Shown here piece by piece: positions 36,520-45,949 of a stretch of DNA of 64,000 nt. How positions within the stretch are numbered: the first letter of the stretch is position 1; the number at the start of each line of letters is the position of its first letter. Source of the stretch: Paenibacillus piri (GTDB lineage: Bacteria > Bacillota > Bacilli > Paenibacillales > NBRC-103111); the NCBI RefSeq assembly GCF_004354045.1, contig NZ_SMRT01000010.1:200939-264938 (forward strand), written 5' to 3'. Made by a program: the position numbers and the translations under genes. The notes under the pieces are model-generated. The model saw only the letters and a program-made list of their open reading frames with translations. It had not been told where the DNA came from and did no database searches.

Positions 36520-37404
36520 CTACTTCACCAAACGCTCCAAAATGTTTCTGTAACGGCGGGACGTCTCCTCCACCACGCTGGCCGGCAGCGGGTCCGGCTC
36601 GCTGTTTTTATCCCAGCCGGTGCCGGACAGATAGGTCCGTACCGGTTCCTTGTCCATACCGTCGATCTCGATATCGTAGGCGTAATTTTCCTTCGCCCAA
36701 AAACGCGATGAATCCGGGGTGAAAATTTCGTCGATCAGAATGACTTCCCCGTCGATCAGGCCGAATTCAAACTTCGTATCCGCCAAAATGATGCCCCGCT
36801 CCTCGCAGTATTGGCGCGCAAATTCATACAGCATGATGCTCTTCGCTTCCAACTGCTCGGTCAGCTCCGCGCCGACCAGCTCCTTCATCCGCCCGATCGA
36901 AATGTCCTCGTCATGGCCGACGTCGTTCTTAGCGGCCGGCGTAAAGATCGGCTTGGGGAAGCGTTCGTTTTTGCGAAGGCCCTCCGGCAGCTTGTGGCCG
37001 TTGATTTCGCCCGTTTTCTCGTACTGGCGCCAGCCGCCGCCGGTAATGTAGCCGCGCACGACGCATTCGATGTCGATGCGTTCGGCTTTTTTCGTAACCA
37101 TGAAGCGGTCCTTCATGATTTCGCGATCCGTCACGACATCGCCCAGCCGGTCGACATCGCCGTGCACGACATGGTTCGGCATCAGCTGCGCCGTTTGCTC
37201 GAACCAGAACTTGCTCAAAGTGTTGAGCACATTGCCTTTATCCGGCACAGCCGGCGACAGCACCCAGTCGAATGCCGAGATGCGGTCGGTTACCGCAATT
37301 AAGTAATGCTCGCCCAAATCGTACAGCTCGCGGACTTTGCCTTTATACAGCAGCGGCGCTTTAACATACGGTTCGGCGCTCGATATTGCCTTCGTTGAGA
37401 TCAT
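36520..37404 (-). CDS. purC: SAICAR synthetase
   Basis: This 294-residue protein has the PurC motifs LLYKGKVRELYDLG, DRISAFDWVLS, ECVVRGYITGGGWRQY, DTKFEFGL and DEIFTPDSSRFW. It joins aspartate to CAIR with ATP. It is the longer type with an extended N-terminus rather than the 235-240-residue Bacillus subtilis form. The ATG at 37404 follows GGGGGAGGA; an upstream ATG overlaps that site. It follows purB almost directly. Confidence 0.94.
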   Translation of the reverse strand: MISTKAISSAEPYVKAPLLYKGKVRELYDLGEHYLIAVTDRISAFDWVLSPAVPDKGNVLNTLSKFWFEQTAQLMPNHVVHGDVDRLGDVVTDREIMKDRFMVTKKAERIDIECVVRGYITGGGWRQYEKTGEINGHKLPEGLRKNERFPKPIFTPAAKNDVGHDEDISIGRMKELVGAELTEQLEAKSIMLYEFARQYCEERGIILADTKFEFGLIDGEVILIDEIFTPDSSRFWAKENYAYDIEIDGMDKEPVRTYLSGTGWDKNSEPDPLPASVVEETSRRYRNILERLVK

Positions 37405-37425
37405 GGATCGCGATTCCTCCCCCAT

Positions 37426-38724
37426 TTATGAATTCAAGCCCAAACGCGTAAAGATCGTATCGACATGCTTCAAATGCCAGCTCGGATTGAAGCAATCCTC
37501 GATTTCCTCAAGGCTTAGCTGCTCGCGGATCGCATCCGTGTTCTCGATAATTTCGCGGAACGAGCGCTGCTCCTCCCACGCCTGCATCGCGCGCGGCTGC
37601 ACCGTATCATAGGCTTGCTCGCGGCTGAAGCCTTTATCGATCAGCTTCGTCATGACGCGGCCGGAAAACGGCACGCCGTAGGTGCTCAGCATGTTGCGCT
37701 TCATATTTTCAGGGAACACGGTCAAGTTTTTCACAATGTTGCCGAACCGGTTCAGCATGTAGTTCAGCAAAATCGTCGCATCCGGCAAAATAATCCGCTC
37801 CACCGAGGAGTGCGAAATGTCGCGCTCATGCCACAGCGTCACGTTCTCGTACGCCGACACCATGTGGCCGCGGATAACGCGGGACAGGCCGGAGATGCTC
37901 TCGCAGCCGATCGGGTTGCGCTTGTGCGGCATCGCCGATGAGCCCTTCTGGCCTTTGGCGAACGGTTCCTCGACCTCGCGGAACTCGCTCTTTTGCAGGG
38001 CGCGGATTTCCGTCGCGAACTTGTCCAGCGATGTCGCGATCAAAGCGAGCGTCGCCATATATTCGGCGTGGCGATCACGCTGCAGCGTCTGCGTCGAGAT
38101 CGGGGCAGCCTTCGTACCCAGCTTGCCGCAAACATATGTTTCGACAAACGGATCGATGTTCGCGTACGTGCCGACCGCGCCGGAAATTTTGCCGTACTGC
38201 ACGCCGTCGGCGGCAAACCGGAACCGCTCCAGGTTGCGCTTCATTTCTTCCCACCAGAGCGCCATTTTCAAACCGAATGTGGTCGGCTCGGCATGAACCC
38301 CGTGCGTCCGTCCCATCATCGGCGTGTCTTTATATTGAATCGCTTTATTTTTTAAAATATCGATGAAGTTCAGCAAATCTTTTTCCAAAATTTCATTCGC
38401 CTGGCGAAGCAAATAACCAAGCGCGGTATCCACCACGTCCGTGGACGTCAAGCCGTAATGCACCCATTTGCGCTCGGGGCCTACTTTCTCCGATACGGCG
38501 CGGGTAAATGCGATCACGTCGTGACGGGTTTCCTGCTCGATTTCGTAAATCCGGTCGATATCGAAGGCCGCATTTTTGCGCAGCTCAACGACATCTTCCT
38601 TGGGGATCACACCGAGCTCCGCCCATGCTTCGCAGGAGAGCAGCTCGACTTCGAGCCAGGCGTTGAATTTGTTTTCTTCCGTCCAGATACGCGCCATTTC
38701 CGGTCTGGTGTAACGTTCGATCAT
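37426..38724 (-). CDS. purB: Adenylosuccinate lyase
   Basis: This 432-residue protein of the fumarase/aspartase superfamily has the signature SSAMPHKRNPIG, the motif YGLTSTDVVDTA and TPMMGRTHGVHAEP with catalytic His. It splits SAICAR to AICAR and adenylosuccinate to AMP, working in both branches. Operon position between purK and purC is the standard Bacillus order. The length matches the family. Confidence 0.95.
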   Translation of the reverse strand: MIERYTRPEMARIWTEENKFNAWLEVELLSCEAWAELGVIPKEDVVELRKNAAFDIDRIYEIEQETRHDVIAFTRAVSEKVGPERKWVHYGLTSTDVVDTALGYLLRQANEILEKDLLNFIDILKNKAIQYKDTPMMGRTHGVHAEPTTFGLKMALWWEEMKRNLERFRFAADGVQYGKISGAVGTYANIDPFVETYVCGKLGTKAAPISTQTLQRDRHAEYMATLALIATSLDKFATEIRALQKSEFREVEEPFAKGQKGSSAMPHKRNPIGCESISGLSRVIRGHMVSAYENVTLWHERDISHSSVERIILPDATILLNYMLNRFGNIVKNLTVFPENMKRNMLSTYGVPFSGRVMTKLIDKGFSREQAYDTVQPRAMQAWEEQRSFREIIENTDAIREQLSLEEIEDCFNPSWHLKHVDTIFTRLGLNS

Positions 38725-38752
38725 TGATAAAATCCTCCGCTTCTATTCGATC

Positions 38753-39955
38753 CTATTCGCTAGCTTTCCATATGTTTGAAGCCTCTATCCACTGCAGCGC
38801 CTGCTCCGCCGTGCCGGCGAGCACATTGACATGCCCCATTTTGCGGTTATGCTTCGCCTCGTGCTTGCCGTACAAATGCACCTTGGCTGTTACGCCGTCG
38901 GCCTGCCGCTCGGACTCCGGCTGCACGATCCAATCGAGCAGCGGCTCGACATGCTGTCCCAGCACATTGCCCATGACAACCGGCGTCAGCAGCTCCGTCG
39001 AGCCGAGCGGCAGGTTGCAGATCGCCCTGACATGCTGCTCGAACTGCGACGTTTTGCATGCCTCCATCGTATAATGGCCGGAATTATGCGGCCGCGGCGC
39101 AAGCTCGTTGACGAACAGCTCGCCCTCCGGTGTCAAAAACATTTCGACGGCAATCAAACCGATCACGCCCATCGACTCGGCGATCCGCACCGCCAGCCGC
39201 TCCGCCTCCAACTGAATGGATTTCGGCGTTCTTGCAGGCACAATGGATAAATGCAATATATTGTTTACATGTATGTTTTCCGCCGCCGGGAATGCCTTGA
39301 CTTCTCCGCGCGGACTTCTTGCTGCTATGACCGATATTTCCTTCTCAAAGTGGATAAACTGCTCCAGCACGAGCTCCGTCTTGGCACGGCTTAACGTTTC
39401 GTATGCCTCGTCCACTTCGTCGAGCGAACGGATCACCCATTGCCCTTTGCCGTCATAGCCGCCTGTTGACGTCTTGAGCACGCACGGCGTGCCGAACCGC
39501 TTCACAGCTTCAAGCAGCTCGGCGGCGCTTGCGATTTCCGCATACGGCGCGACCTTCACGCCGGCGGCCTCGATCGCCCGCTTCTCGCGCAGCCGGTGCT
39601 GCGTCGTGTACAGCAGCCTGCTGCCCTGCGGCACGTACGATTCTTTCATCAGCAGCTCCGTCACGTCGGCGTCGACGTTCTCGAACTCGTAGGTGATGAC
39701 ATCCGAGTCGTTCGCCAGCGCGCGCGCAGCTTCGATATCGTGGTACGCCGCCGTAATTTGCCGGTCGGCCACCTGGCCGCACGGCGCATCCGGCGTCGGG
39801 TCGAGCGTCACGAAGCGGTAGCCCATTGCCCGGCCCGCCAAGGCCAGCATGCGGCCCAGCTGGCCGCCTCCAAGGACGCCGATTGTGCCGCCCGGACGAA
39901 TAACGCGGCCGGCTTCCGCTGCCGCATCGTTGCGGCCGTTTTCCGCCGCGCTCAT
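38753..39955 (-). CDS. purK: N5-carboxyaminoimidazole ribonucleotide synthase
   Basis: This 400-residue ATP-grasp enzyme has an N-terminal GGTIGVLGGGQLGRMLA motif, a middle VLKTSTGGYDGKGQWVI loop and the C-terminal ELAPRPHNSGHYT signature. It carboxylates AIR with bicarbonate and ATP. The N-terminus carries an extra 20 or so Ala/Glu-rich residues before the first strand. The ATG overlaps the purE stop by 4 bases. Confidence 0.95.
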   Translation of the reverse strand: MSAAENGRNDAAAEAGRVIRPGGTIGVLGGGQLGRMLALAGRAMGYRFVTLDPTPDAPCGQVADRQITAAYHDIEAARALANDSDVITYEFENVDADVTELLMKESYVPQGSRLLYTTQHRLREKRAIEAAGVKVAPYAEIASAAELLEAVKRFGTPCVLKTSTGGYDGKGQWVIRSLDEVDEAYETLSRAKTELVLEQFIHFEKEISVIAARSPRGEVKAFPAAENIHVNNILHLSIVPARTPKSIQLEAERLAVRIAESMGVIGLIAVEMFLTPEGELFVNELAPRPHNSGHYTMEACKTSQFEQHVRAICNLPLGSTELLTPVVMGNVLGQHVEPLLDWIVQPESERQADGVTAKVHLYGKHEAKHNRKMGHVNVLAGTAEQALQWIEASNIWKASE

Positions 39956-40437
39956 TCCAGCACGCCGCTTTCGATGACCGTCTGGCGGATGCGCTCGCGG
40001 CGCTTGCCAACCTTGCGCTGCACTTCCGGATCGAACGCGCCGATGATTTGCGCCGCCAATAGGCCCGCATTCGTTGCGCCCGCGTGGCCGATCGCAACCG
40101 TGGCGACCGGTATGCCGCCCGGCATCTGGACGATCGACAGCAGCGAGTCCAGCCCGTTCAACGTTGAAGTTTTAACGGGAACGCCAATAACCGGCAGCTC
40201 CGTTTTCGCGGCAACCATACCGGGCAGATGAGCGGCTCCGCCCGCTCCTGCGATAATGACTTTTAATCCCCGCTCCGCTGCCGATGCCGCATAATCGAAC
40301 ATCAGATCGGGTGTGCGGTGGGCCGAAACCACTTTTTTCTCATAAGGTACTCCAAGCTCTTCCAGCATGTCGCAAGCATGCTTCATCGTTTCCCAATCGG
40401 ACTTGCTTCCCATGATGACGCCTACCAGAACAGACAT
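39952..40437 (-). CDS. purE: N5-CAIR mutase, first gene of the purine operon
   Basis: This 161-residue class I PurE starts VLVGVIMGSKSDWETMKHA and carries SAHRTPD and AGAGGAAHLPGMVAAKTELPVIGVP. It converts N5-CAIR to CAIR. The ATG follows GACGGAGG. A guanine-class riboswitch aptamer and a sigma-A promoter lie 210-350 bases upstream, so the whole operon is probably repressed by guanine or hypoxanthine. Confidence 0.95.
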   Translation of the reverse strand: MSVLVGVIMGSKSDWETMKHACDMLEELGVPYEKKVVSAHRTPDLMFDYAASAAERGLKVIIAGAGGAAHLPGMVAAKTELPVIGVPVKTSTLNGLDSLLSIVQMPGGIPVATVAIGHAGATNAGLLAAQIIGAFDPEVQRKVGKRRERIRQTVIESGVLE

Positions 40438-40648
40438 TTCGAACCTCCGTCATATACTTTGGAAAATAAAAAACGCCCGGCAAATAGATCGCCTAACAAA
40501 AGAAGGTCGACAAAGGCATTTCGTTAGTGATCCCCTATGTTCACATCGACCATTCTCTTTTTAAGCAGCCTACCAACAGGACGACAAGAATACCTCAAGC
40601 GCAAGCTAAGGCCTAGCACCAGCGTGCTGACCTTTCCGTTAACGCTTA

Positions 40649-40715
40649 CTCGTAGTCCAAAAATTCAAGGTTTTTGGGTAGATACTTTCGGGCCATATCC
40701 CCGACATTATACGAG
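40649..40715 (-). ncRNA. Purine riboswitch aptamer, guanine class
   Basis: On the minus strand the segment has P1 CTCGTA/TACGAG, the conserved ATAAT, the GGATATGG loop, the J2/3 core AGTATCTACC and the closing GGACTACGAG. The base pairing with ligand falls in GAC(74)T, and C at this position specifies guanine/hypoxanthine (U would be adenine). P2 is GTCGGG...CCCGAAA and P3 AAAAACC...TTTTTGG. The expression platform is less clear: a GATC-CTAAC...GTTAG-GATC hairpin and a later GCCGGGCGTTTTTT run lie between aptamer and purE. Confidence 0.9.
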
Positions 40716-40762
40716 ACGTTTCGACATTTTTAGCTATTCGTTCCATTGCCTTTTACGCTTTA

Positions 40763-40791
40763 AGTTTACAGCGAGGGGGAGCTCATGTCAA
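40763..40791 (-). promoter_or_regulatory. Sigma-A promoter of the purine operon
   Basis: TTGACA (perfect) and TAAACT (4 of 6) are separated by 17 bases on the minus strand, about 50 bases upstream of the riboswitch aptamer. Confidence 0.75.
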
Positions 40792-40794
40792 CCT

Positions 40795-40837
40795 AAAAAG
40801 GCGAACATTTTATGAAATAAATCCTTAAAAGGTTCGC
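40795..40837 (-). terminator. Terminator of the DUF6483-like gene
   Basis: GCGAACC...GTTCGC on the minus strand, followed by CTTTTTAGG, directly after the stop at 40840 and just upstream of the purine promoter. Confidence 0.6.
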
Positions 40838-40839
40838 AT

Positions 40840-41541
40840 TTAATCAAATTCTCTGCTTATATTTTCCGATTGTCCGGCCTTTTGTTTCAATTTCAAAAGC
40901 TGCTCATGCATGTCCCCGATTTCTTCCTCCGTCAAACCGCCTGCCTCCCGCTCTGCCGCCTCCAGACCGGACCAGCTTTCTACCATACGCAGCCCTTCAT
41001 CCAATAATCCGGCGTTGTCCGGCTCGTCCTCCAGCGCAAAAAACAGCATATCCTCGGCTCGCGCCAATTGTCCGCTCTCCGAGTAATAATGCATCAGCAG
41101 CACCGTTACATGCGGCGTCATCCGCAGCTGACTCACCTGCGGCAGCAGCTCGGCGATCCGCTCCGCGGCGTCCGGCTTGAACGGCTCCGCTTCGGGAATC
41201 CGGTTTAGCTCCAGCAGCAGCTCCAACGCTTTGAGCCGGCAGTCCAGGCTGTCCGCTTCTTTGCCTTGGTCGTACAGCACTTCTCCTTCCGCCTTCAGCA
41301 TATCGCCGAGCAGCAGCACCTTCCCTGCATCTACATGCCCCTGCGTCGAAAGCAGGCCGAGCAGGTCTTTGGCCGACAAGGCGCGGACCAGCTTGGAATT
41401 CAATCCGAGCAGTTGCTTCATCGCTTGCGCCAGCAGCTCCATCGCTTCGGCGAACCGCTGGTTGCGCCTCTGAAAAATAACTTTCCCCAACACGACGCTG
41501 AACTGCTCGATCATGCGCAGCAAATAATCTCTTTGGTACAT
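40840..41541 (-). CDS. Helical-repeat protein of unknown function (DUF6483-like)
   Basis: This 233-residue protein starts MYQRDYLLRMIEQF and is almost entirely helical, with Leu-rich segments that look like TPR-type pairs (about 25-110 and 140-190). It resembles the DUF6483 family of Firmicutes; I hold that assignment loosely. The ATG at 41541 has a GGAGGGG site; a TTG two codons upstream is less likely. It has no signal peptide. Function is unknown. Confidence 0.55.
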   Translation of the reverse strand: MYQRDYLLRMIEQFSVVLGKVIFQRRNQRFAEAMELLAQAMKQLLGLNSKLVRALSAKDLLGLLSTQGHVDAGKVLLLGDMLKAEGEVLYDQGKEADSLDCRLKALELLLELNRIPEAEPFKPDAAERIAELLPQVSQLRMTPHVTVLLMHYYSESGQLARAEDMLFFALEDEPDNAGLLDEGLRMVESWSGLEAAEREAGGLTEEEIGDMHEQLLKLKQKAGQSENISREFD

Positions 41542-41760
41542 AGCCAACCCCTCCGTTTTTCCGTCAACGGTCTTCCTAATTAATTATTGTAGCGCAAAAA
41601 GATGCTGACGGAAAAGTTTGGCCGCATTTCATGACCGATATTGTCTAAATCTAGACGTATATCGTAAAGAAATGTACCATAATAAGCTGTTGTGGAAAAA
41701 AATAACCGGCGTACAACGCAATTTGTAATAGATTTATACTTAATTGAGGAGGGTATTCAT

Positions 41761-41886
41761 ATGCAATCCAATCAACCAAATCAAGAAATGAAGCTGCACT
41801 ACCGGAAACCGGCTAAGCGCTGGCTTCAAGCGCTCCCTCTCGGTAACGGACGGATTGGAGCGATGGTTCATGGCGAGACAGTATAG
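41761..41886 (+). pseudogene. N-terminal remnant of a GH95-type alpha-L-fucosidase
   Basis: A good GAGGAGGG site and ATG open a 41-residue frame containing KLHYRKPAKRWLQALPLGNG followed by RIGAMVHG, the N-terminal signature of family 95 glycoside hydrolases. The frame then stops at TAG, whereas intact enzymes are 700-800 residues. A different gene fragment begins within a few bases (solute-binding protein, other frame), so a deletion joined the two. It is close to a fuconolactonase-like gene, in line with a former fucose-related locus. Confidence 0.7.
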
Positions 41887-42755
41887 CCAAAAGCCCGAGC
41901 GGAACGGCGCTCGGCGGGATCGGAAGCGGAATGTCGGAATTTACTGCCGCTTGGGGCATCTTGGACGGCTTTTATAAGGATCCCGCTAGCGGAAAGCTGC
42001 TTTACGGACCGCTGCAGCCACAGTATAAAGATTATTTGACCACTATGGCCAGCTGGTACAAAAAAGGACTGATCGACCCCGAGTTTGCTTCCACAGATGC
42101 GAAAGGTTTAACGACGAAGCTGCAGAACGAGCTGGTCGGCACGACGTACGGCTCGCTCGGTTCCATCATCGGCAACACAACTACATTGGCTAGAACGAAA
42201 AATCCTAACTTTTCATTAATCGGTGTGAAGCCTCCGATCGGTCCGAATCGTCAGACTCATTGACTATCTATATTCGGATGAAGGTCAGGCGCTTATGAAC
42301 TGGGGGATCGAGGCAAAAGCTATGCAGTGAAGGACGGCAAGAAATCATTTACCGATGACATTATGAAGAGTAAGGACGGCAAATCGCCGCAGCAAGCCAT
42401 CTACCGCTATGCAGCACCGGTATTCGGGCATACTAAAGTTATGGAATACGACGCTTGGAGCCAAATTTCATTGCCGTTCCCGGAACAACAGGAATCTATT
42501 AAACTTTTCACCAGCGCGGATACTTCTCTGAATACGACCACTTCGCTCAGTCTTACTTCGGATGAAAGCTCCAAATTGGGCTCCATCATGAGCGATATCA
42601 ATACGTATACACAGGAAACGGTACTAAGAATCCTCATGGGAGCCGATCCAATAAGCAAAATTGATGAATTCCAAAAAAGGCTGAAGAGCATGGGAATTGA
42701 CGAAGCCAACAAAATTTATCAAGCTGCCTTCGGCCGTTTCAATGCCAGAAAATAA
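41883..42755 (+). pseudogene. Broken extracellular solute-binding protein (LipO/YtcQ-like), C-terminal half
   Basis: Two frames together give the C-terminal half of a large sugar-type binding protein. The first (to 42263) has TAAWGILDGFYKDPASGKL and YKDYLTTMASWYKKGLIDPE; the second (from about 42259) has DYLYSDEGQALMNWG, VFGHTKVMEYDAW and MGADPISKIDEFQKRL. They are offset by a frameshift near 42255. The N-terminal half, including the lipoprotein signal, is missing. The left edge abuts the GH95 remnant in a different frame. This is a decayed gene. Confidence 0.75.
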
Positions 42756-42771
42756 TTTATTTTAAGAAGCA

Positions 42772-42817
42772 AAAACCATCAAAATCCACTTTGACCGTGG
42801 TTTTGAAGGTTTTTTTG
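42772..42817. terminator. Bidirectional terminator
   Basis: CCATCAAAATCCAC pairs with GTGGTTTTGAAGG; seven T residues follow on the plus strand and an A-run precedes it. It separates the broken binding-protein gene from the convergent amidohydrolase gene. Confidence 0.75.
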
Positions 42818-42866
42818 TACTCGGCCCAAGCGGCCATGCTGACGGTTTGTCAACCGGACGGGCAGT

Positions 42867-43697
42867 CTAAAGTTTATAAAACCGGGCTGCATTGCCTCCA
42901 AAAACAGCATTATAATCACCAGTAGACAGACCGTCCGGCAGTGCGTGCCGTAACGCTTCAACCACCTCGCCGTAGCTGCATGTTGTCAGGCACACCGGCC
43001 AGTCGCTCCCGAACATGACCCGCTCCTTGCCGAACACCTGAACAACATGATGCACATAAGGAGCCAAATCCCCCGGCTTCCATGACAATTGATCCGCCTC
43101 CGTCACTAACCCGGAAAGCTTGCACATTAAGTTAGGGTAAGATGCAAGCTCCGCCATATGCGACTTCCAAGGCTCCAGAACGCTCTCAGCTATAAACGGC
43201 TTCGCGGCGTGGTCAACGACCGCTGTGAGAGCAGGAAAAGTACGCAGCGCTTCCAGCATATAAGGAAGAAGTCGCGGTCTTAGCTGTAAATCTATCGGGA
43301 ACTGATCGGCCGCAACCAGCTCCAAGTTTTTCATAACCGTCGGACGCAATATCCACGGATCGGGCAGGTCCTGAATCATCGGCCGAAAGCCGACGAACCC
43401 TTCGTGCCGGCGGAACCTGTTGTAATGAACCGGAAAGTCCGGTGAATCCAGGTCCAGCCAGCCGACAACTCCGGCTATGCTGTCGTAACTCTCATAGAGA
43501 GACAGCATGAATTCCGTCTCTTCCATCGTCGGCGCCGCCTGTACGACAACCGTGCGCTCAAAGCCGTAACGCTGCAGCTCTTCATGAAGCTGTTCCGGCA
43601 AATAGTCCGCAAACAAAATGCCTTGATCCGGGGTTAGCCATCCGTAATCTCCGCGTTCCGTTTTCCAGTAATGCTGATGGGCATCGACACGTATCAT
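42867..43697 (-). CDS. Amidohydrolase-family lactonase (L-fuconolactonase-like)
   Basis: This 276-residue protein starts MIRVDAHQHYW, the metal-binding HxH motif of amidohydrolase family 2, and has VVDHAAKP, CKLSGLVTEAD and MFGSDWPVC with His and Asp ligands. It matches L-fuconolactonases and rhamnonolactonases, which open sugar-acid lactones in non-phosphorylated fucose/rhamnose routes. The ATG at 43697 follows GGGAGG. It lies downstream of the ADP-ribosylglycohydrolase/ABC cluster on the same strand and next to a GH95 remnant. The exact sugar is inferred. Confidence 0.8.
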   Translation of the reverse strand: MIRVDAHQHYWKTERGDYGWLTPDQGILFADYLPEQLHEELQRYGFERTVVVQAAPTMEETEFMLSLYESYDSIAGVVGWLDLDSPDFPVHYNRFRRHEGFVGFRPMIQDLPDPWILRPTVMKNLELVAADQFPIDLQLRPRLLPYMLEALRTFPALTAVVDHAAKPFIAESVLEPWKSHMAELASYPNLMCKLSGLVTEADQLSWKPGDLAPYVHHVVQVFGKERVMFGSDWPVCLTTCSYGEVVEALRHALPDGLSTGDYNAVFGGNAARFYKL

Positions 43698-43703
43698 TCC
43701 CAC

Positions 43704-43996
43704 AACCTCCCAAATCGTATTTGACCAGACCGAGGCCGCCTCGCCGGGGCGTAACGGACCGATATGCCGTTATTTGACCCGATTTCTGCGTTTAGAAATT
43801 GTGACGGACCTGAGAGACCTTAAATGGCCCATCGACCGCTAAATTCCCCATTTTCCGCGAAATAGCGGCTCCTCATGTCCGTTAGATTTGAAAATGATCC
43901 GCTAGGCCGCAAATAAGAGCTCTAGTGTCCGTTTGAATCAGGGGGTCGTTCAACGGAGCGGACATTGTCCTGCATCCCGTGCTTTCGTTAATACCC
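43704..43996. repeat. Degenerate tandem repeat block
   Basis: A unit with the skeleton CCGCTA...CGC-AAATA...GCTC...TGTCCGTT recurs at about 43840-43888 and 43900-43935, with a weaker third copy at about 43760-43810. There is no coding frame with a ribosome binding site. It resembles intergenic repeat families of Paenibacillus-type genomes and fills the gap between the lactonase start and the end of the ADP-ribosylglycohydrolase pseudogene. Confidence 0.45.
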
Positions 43997-45930
43997 CTAT
44001 TCATCGACAGTCTCAACGAGGCTGCTCAACCCGTTAATCCAGCGGAAGTGCCTCGGGCTGCGGGGCACCGACTCCGCGATGCCGAAGCTGTAATCGAGCT
44101 TCTCTCCGACCCGGATCAGCTTGGCGACAATCCGGTTTCTTCCCTTGCGCAGGCGGGCCGGGATATCGTGATTATACGGCATCCAGAAGCACGCCTCGCG
44201 GCTTTCAGCGGTCAGTTCGTCGTTCACCCACAGCTTGAAGCCGTTATTGTTCCCCACCATCAGCCGGACCTCGCGTTCCTCCGGGGAGTCGATGTCCTGA
44301 ATCAGATACAAGCAGGCCGGGCCCGCCATGCCGAACCATTCTTCCGCAATGATTTTATGCTCCGGCGCATTGAACCGCTTTCCCCCGGACGGCAACACTT
44401 CGAACGAAGCTTCATTAATATATGCCCGATCCAGATTGACATAATTGTTAAAGCTTGCCGGGCCTCGCGGACGCGATTTGCGGTTGTGGACGGATCGTAG
44501 AACGGGCAGCCGTCATGCTCCTTCGTATCGTATAAATCCCAGAACGGGCCGACTGCATAATACGACTGCGAGCCCGCAAGACCGAATTCGGCGTTAACTT
44601 CCGGCACGCCTTTGCATTCGAAGCCCGCGCTGACCGTTATGCCCGACGGAACGGCTACCGCCGTCGCCGGAATGTGCACGTACACCGGCTGGACGACGGT
44701 CTCGCCGGCGCCGATCGTCAGCTGCACCTTCTGCGGACTGACCGCGAAGCCTCCGGAAACGGCCAGCGACAGCTTCCCTTGCTTCGGCTCTGCGGTACGG
44801 TTCGTCAGCCGCAGCGCGATCCGCTTCGTTTCGCCGTGCCCTACGGCCGGTTCGCCCAGATAATCCACCTCGATGTCAATCGGCTCCGTCTCCCTTGCCG
44901 TCGGAATCCGTTCGGGATCGAGGACGGCAGGCACACCGGCGATGAAAACGGCGGCGTTCAACGACCGCGACAGGGCGACGCCTACCCGGCAGGTATCTGT
45001 CGCCAGATCGGAGATGAGCGGCGACGGTCTGACAATGTCGATGCCTACGGCAAACGTATCGCGGGCCTGATTTTTCCACAGCTCGGGAAGCTGCGAGGCG
45101 CCGCGCATGATGCCGAGAATCGCTCCCGCCGTAGCGCAGGTGCAGTCCGTATCGTAGCCGCAGTTGAGAGCGATCAGCTGCGTCTGTGCAAAATCGCCCT
45201 CGCCGAATAGCAACGCGAGCACCGTAATCCCGATATTTTGCACCGCCTTGGAGGCGTCGGGATGCCCGAACTGCTCCAGCATCCGCTGCCTTGCAGCGGT
45301 CCAATCGACCCGCTCCCGGTGCAGCGCTTGTATATACCGGATGCAGCGGTATAGCCCGCTGTCCGCCGGAATATGCGCGAGACCGGCTTCGATCAGACGG
45401 TGGATGTCGTCCTCGAAGAACGCCTCCGCCTCCATGGCCGCCAGCATTTGCTCTCCCCAGACCGATTCGTTCTCATGATCCAGCGTCGCATCCTCGTAAG
45501 CGTAGGCTTTGGCCAGCTCCGTATTGCCCACGGAGATCATGCCCCATATTTCCGAGCGGATAGGCGAGCCCATCGATTCGGCAAAGTAGCGGTTGTTGAA
45601 CGATCCGGAAACCGGAGGCCGGAGGCCCCGTTCGTAATTGTGCAGAAAATAGCCGTATTCATTGAACGGATACCAGCAGTGGCGAAGCCAAGCCTCCGCC
45701 AAGTCGTTACCGGTAATATGGACGCCTTTTTCCTCCAACACCTGCAGCCACAGAAGCTGTAGATCCAAATCGTCATTAGGCGGGATTTCATCCGGAAACA
45801 CTTCATGCTCCTGCAGGTCAAGCAAATATTTGTTATTTTCCACGCAGGCTCCGATATTGCCGCCGATGCACTTGCCGATCCAGCCTCCGTATACTTTGTC
45901 ATAATACAAATCATAGCTTATCGTTCTCAT
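43997..45930 (-). pseudogene. ADP-ribosylglycohydrolase-fold protein, frameshifted (paralogue 1)
   Basis: The first frame (45930 to 44302) carries the ADP-ribosylglycohydrolase fold: IGGNIGACVE, PPNDDLDLQLLW, GSPIRSEIWGMI and CGYDTDCTCATAGAILGI (the acidic Asp-Thr-Asp metal ligands). A beta-sandwich linker follows. Near 44440-44475 the match to the paralogue moves to another frame, which continues (43997-44398) with a ligand-binding-like C-terminal domain. Joined, they give about 640 residues, like the intact paralogue at 49304-51172. It ends the operon that starts with that paralogue. It may be inactive, or the frameshift could be a sequencing error. The start follows AAAGGGG. Confidence 0.75.
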
Positions 45931-45949
45931 GGTTGGAACCCCTTTCCGG

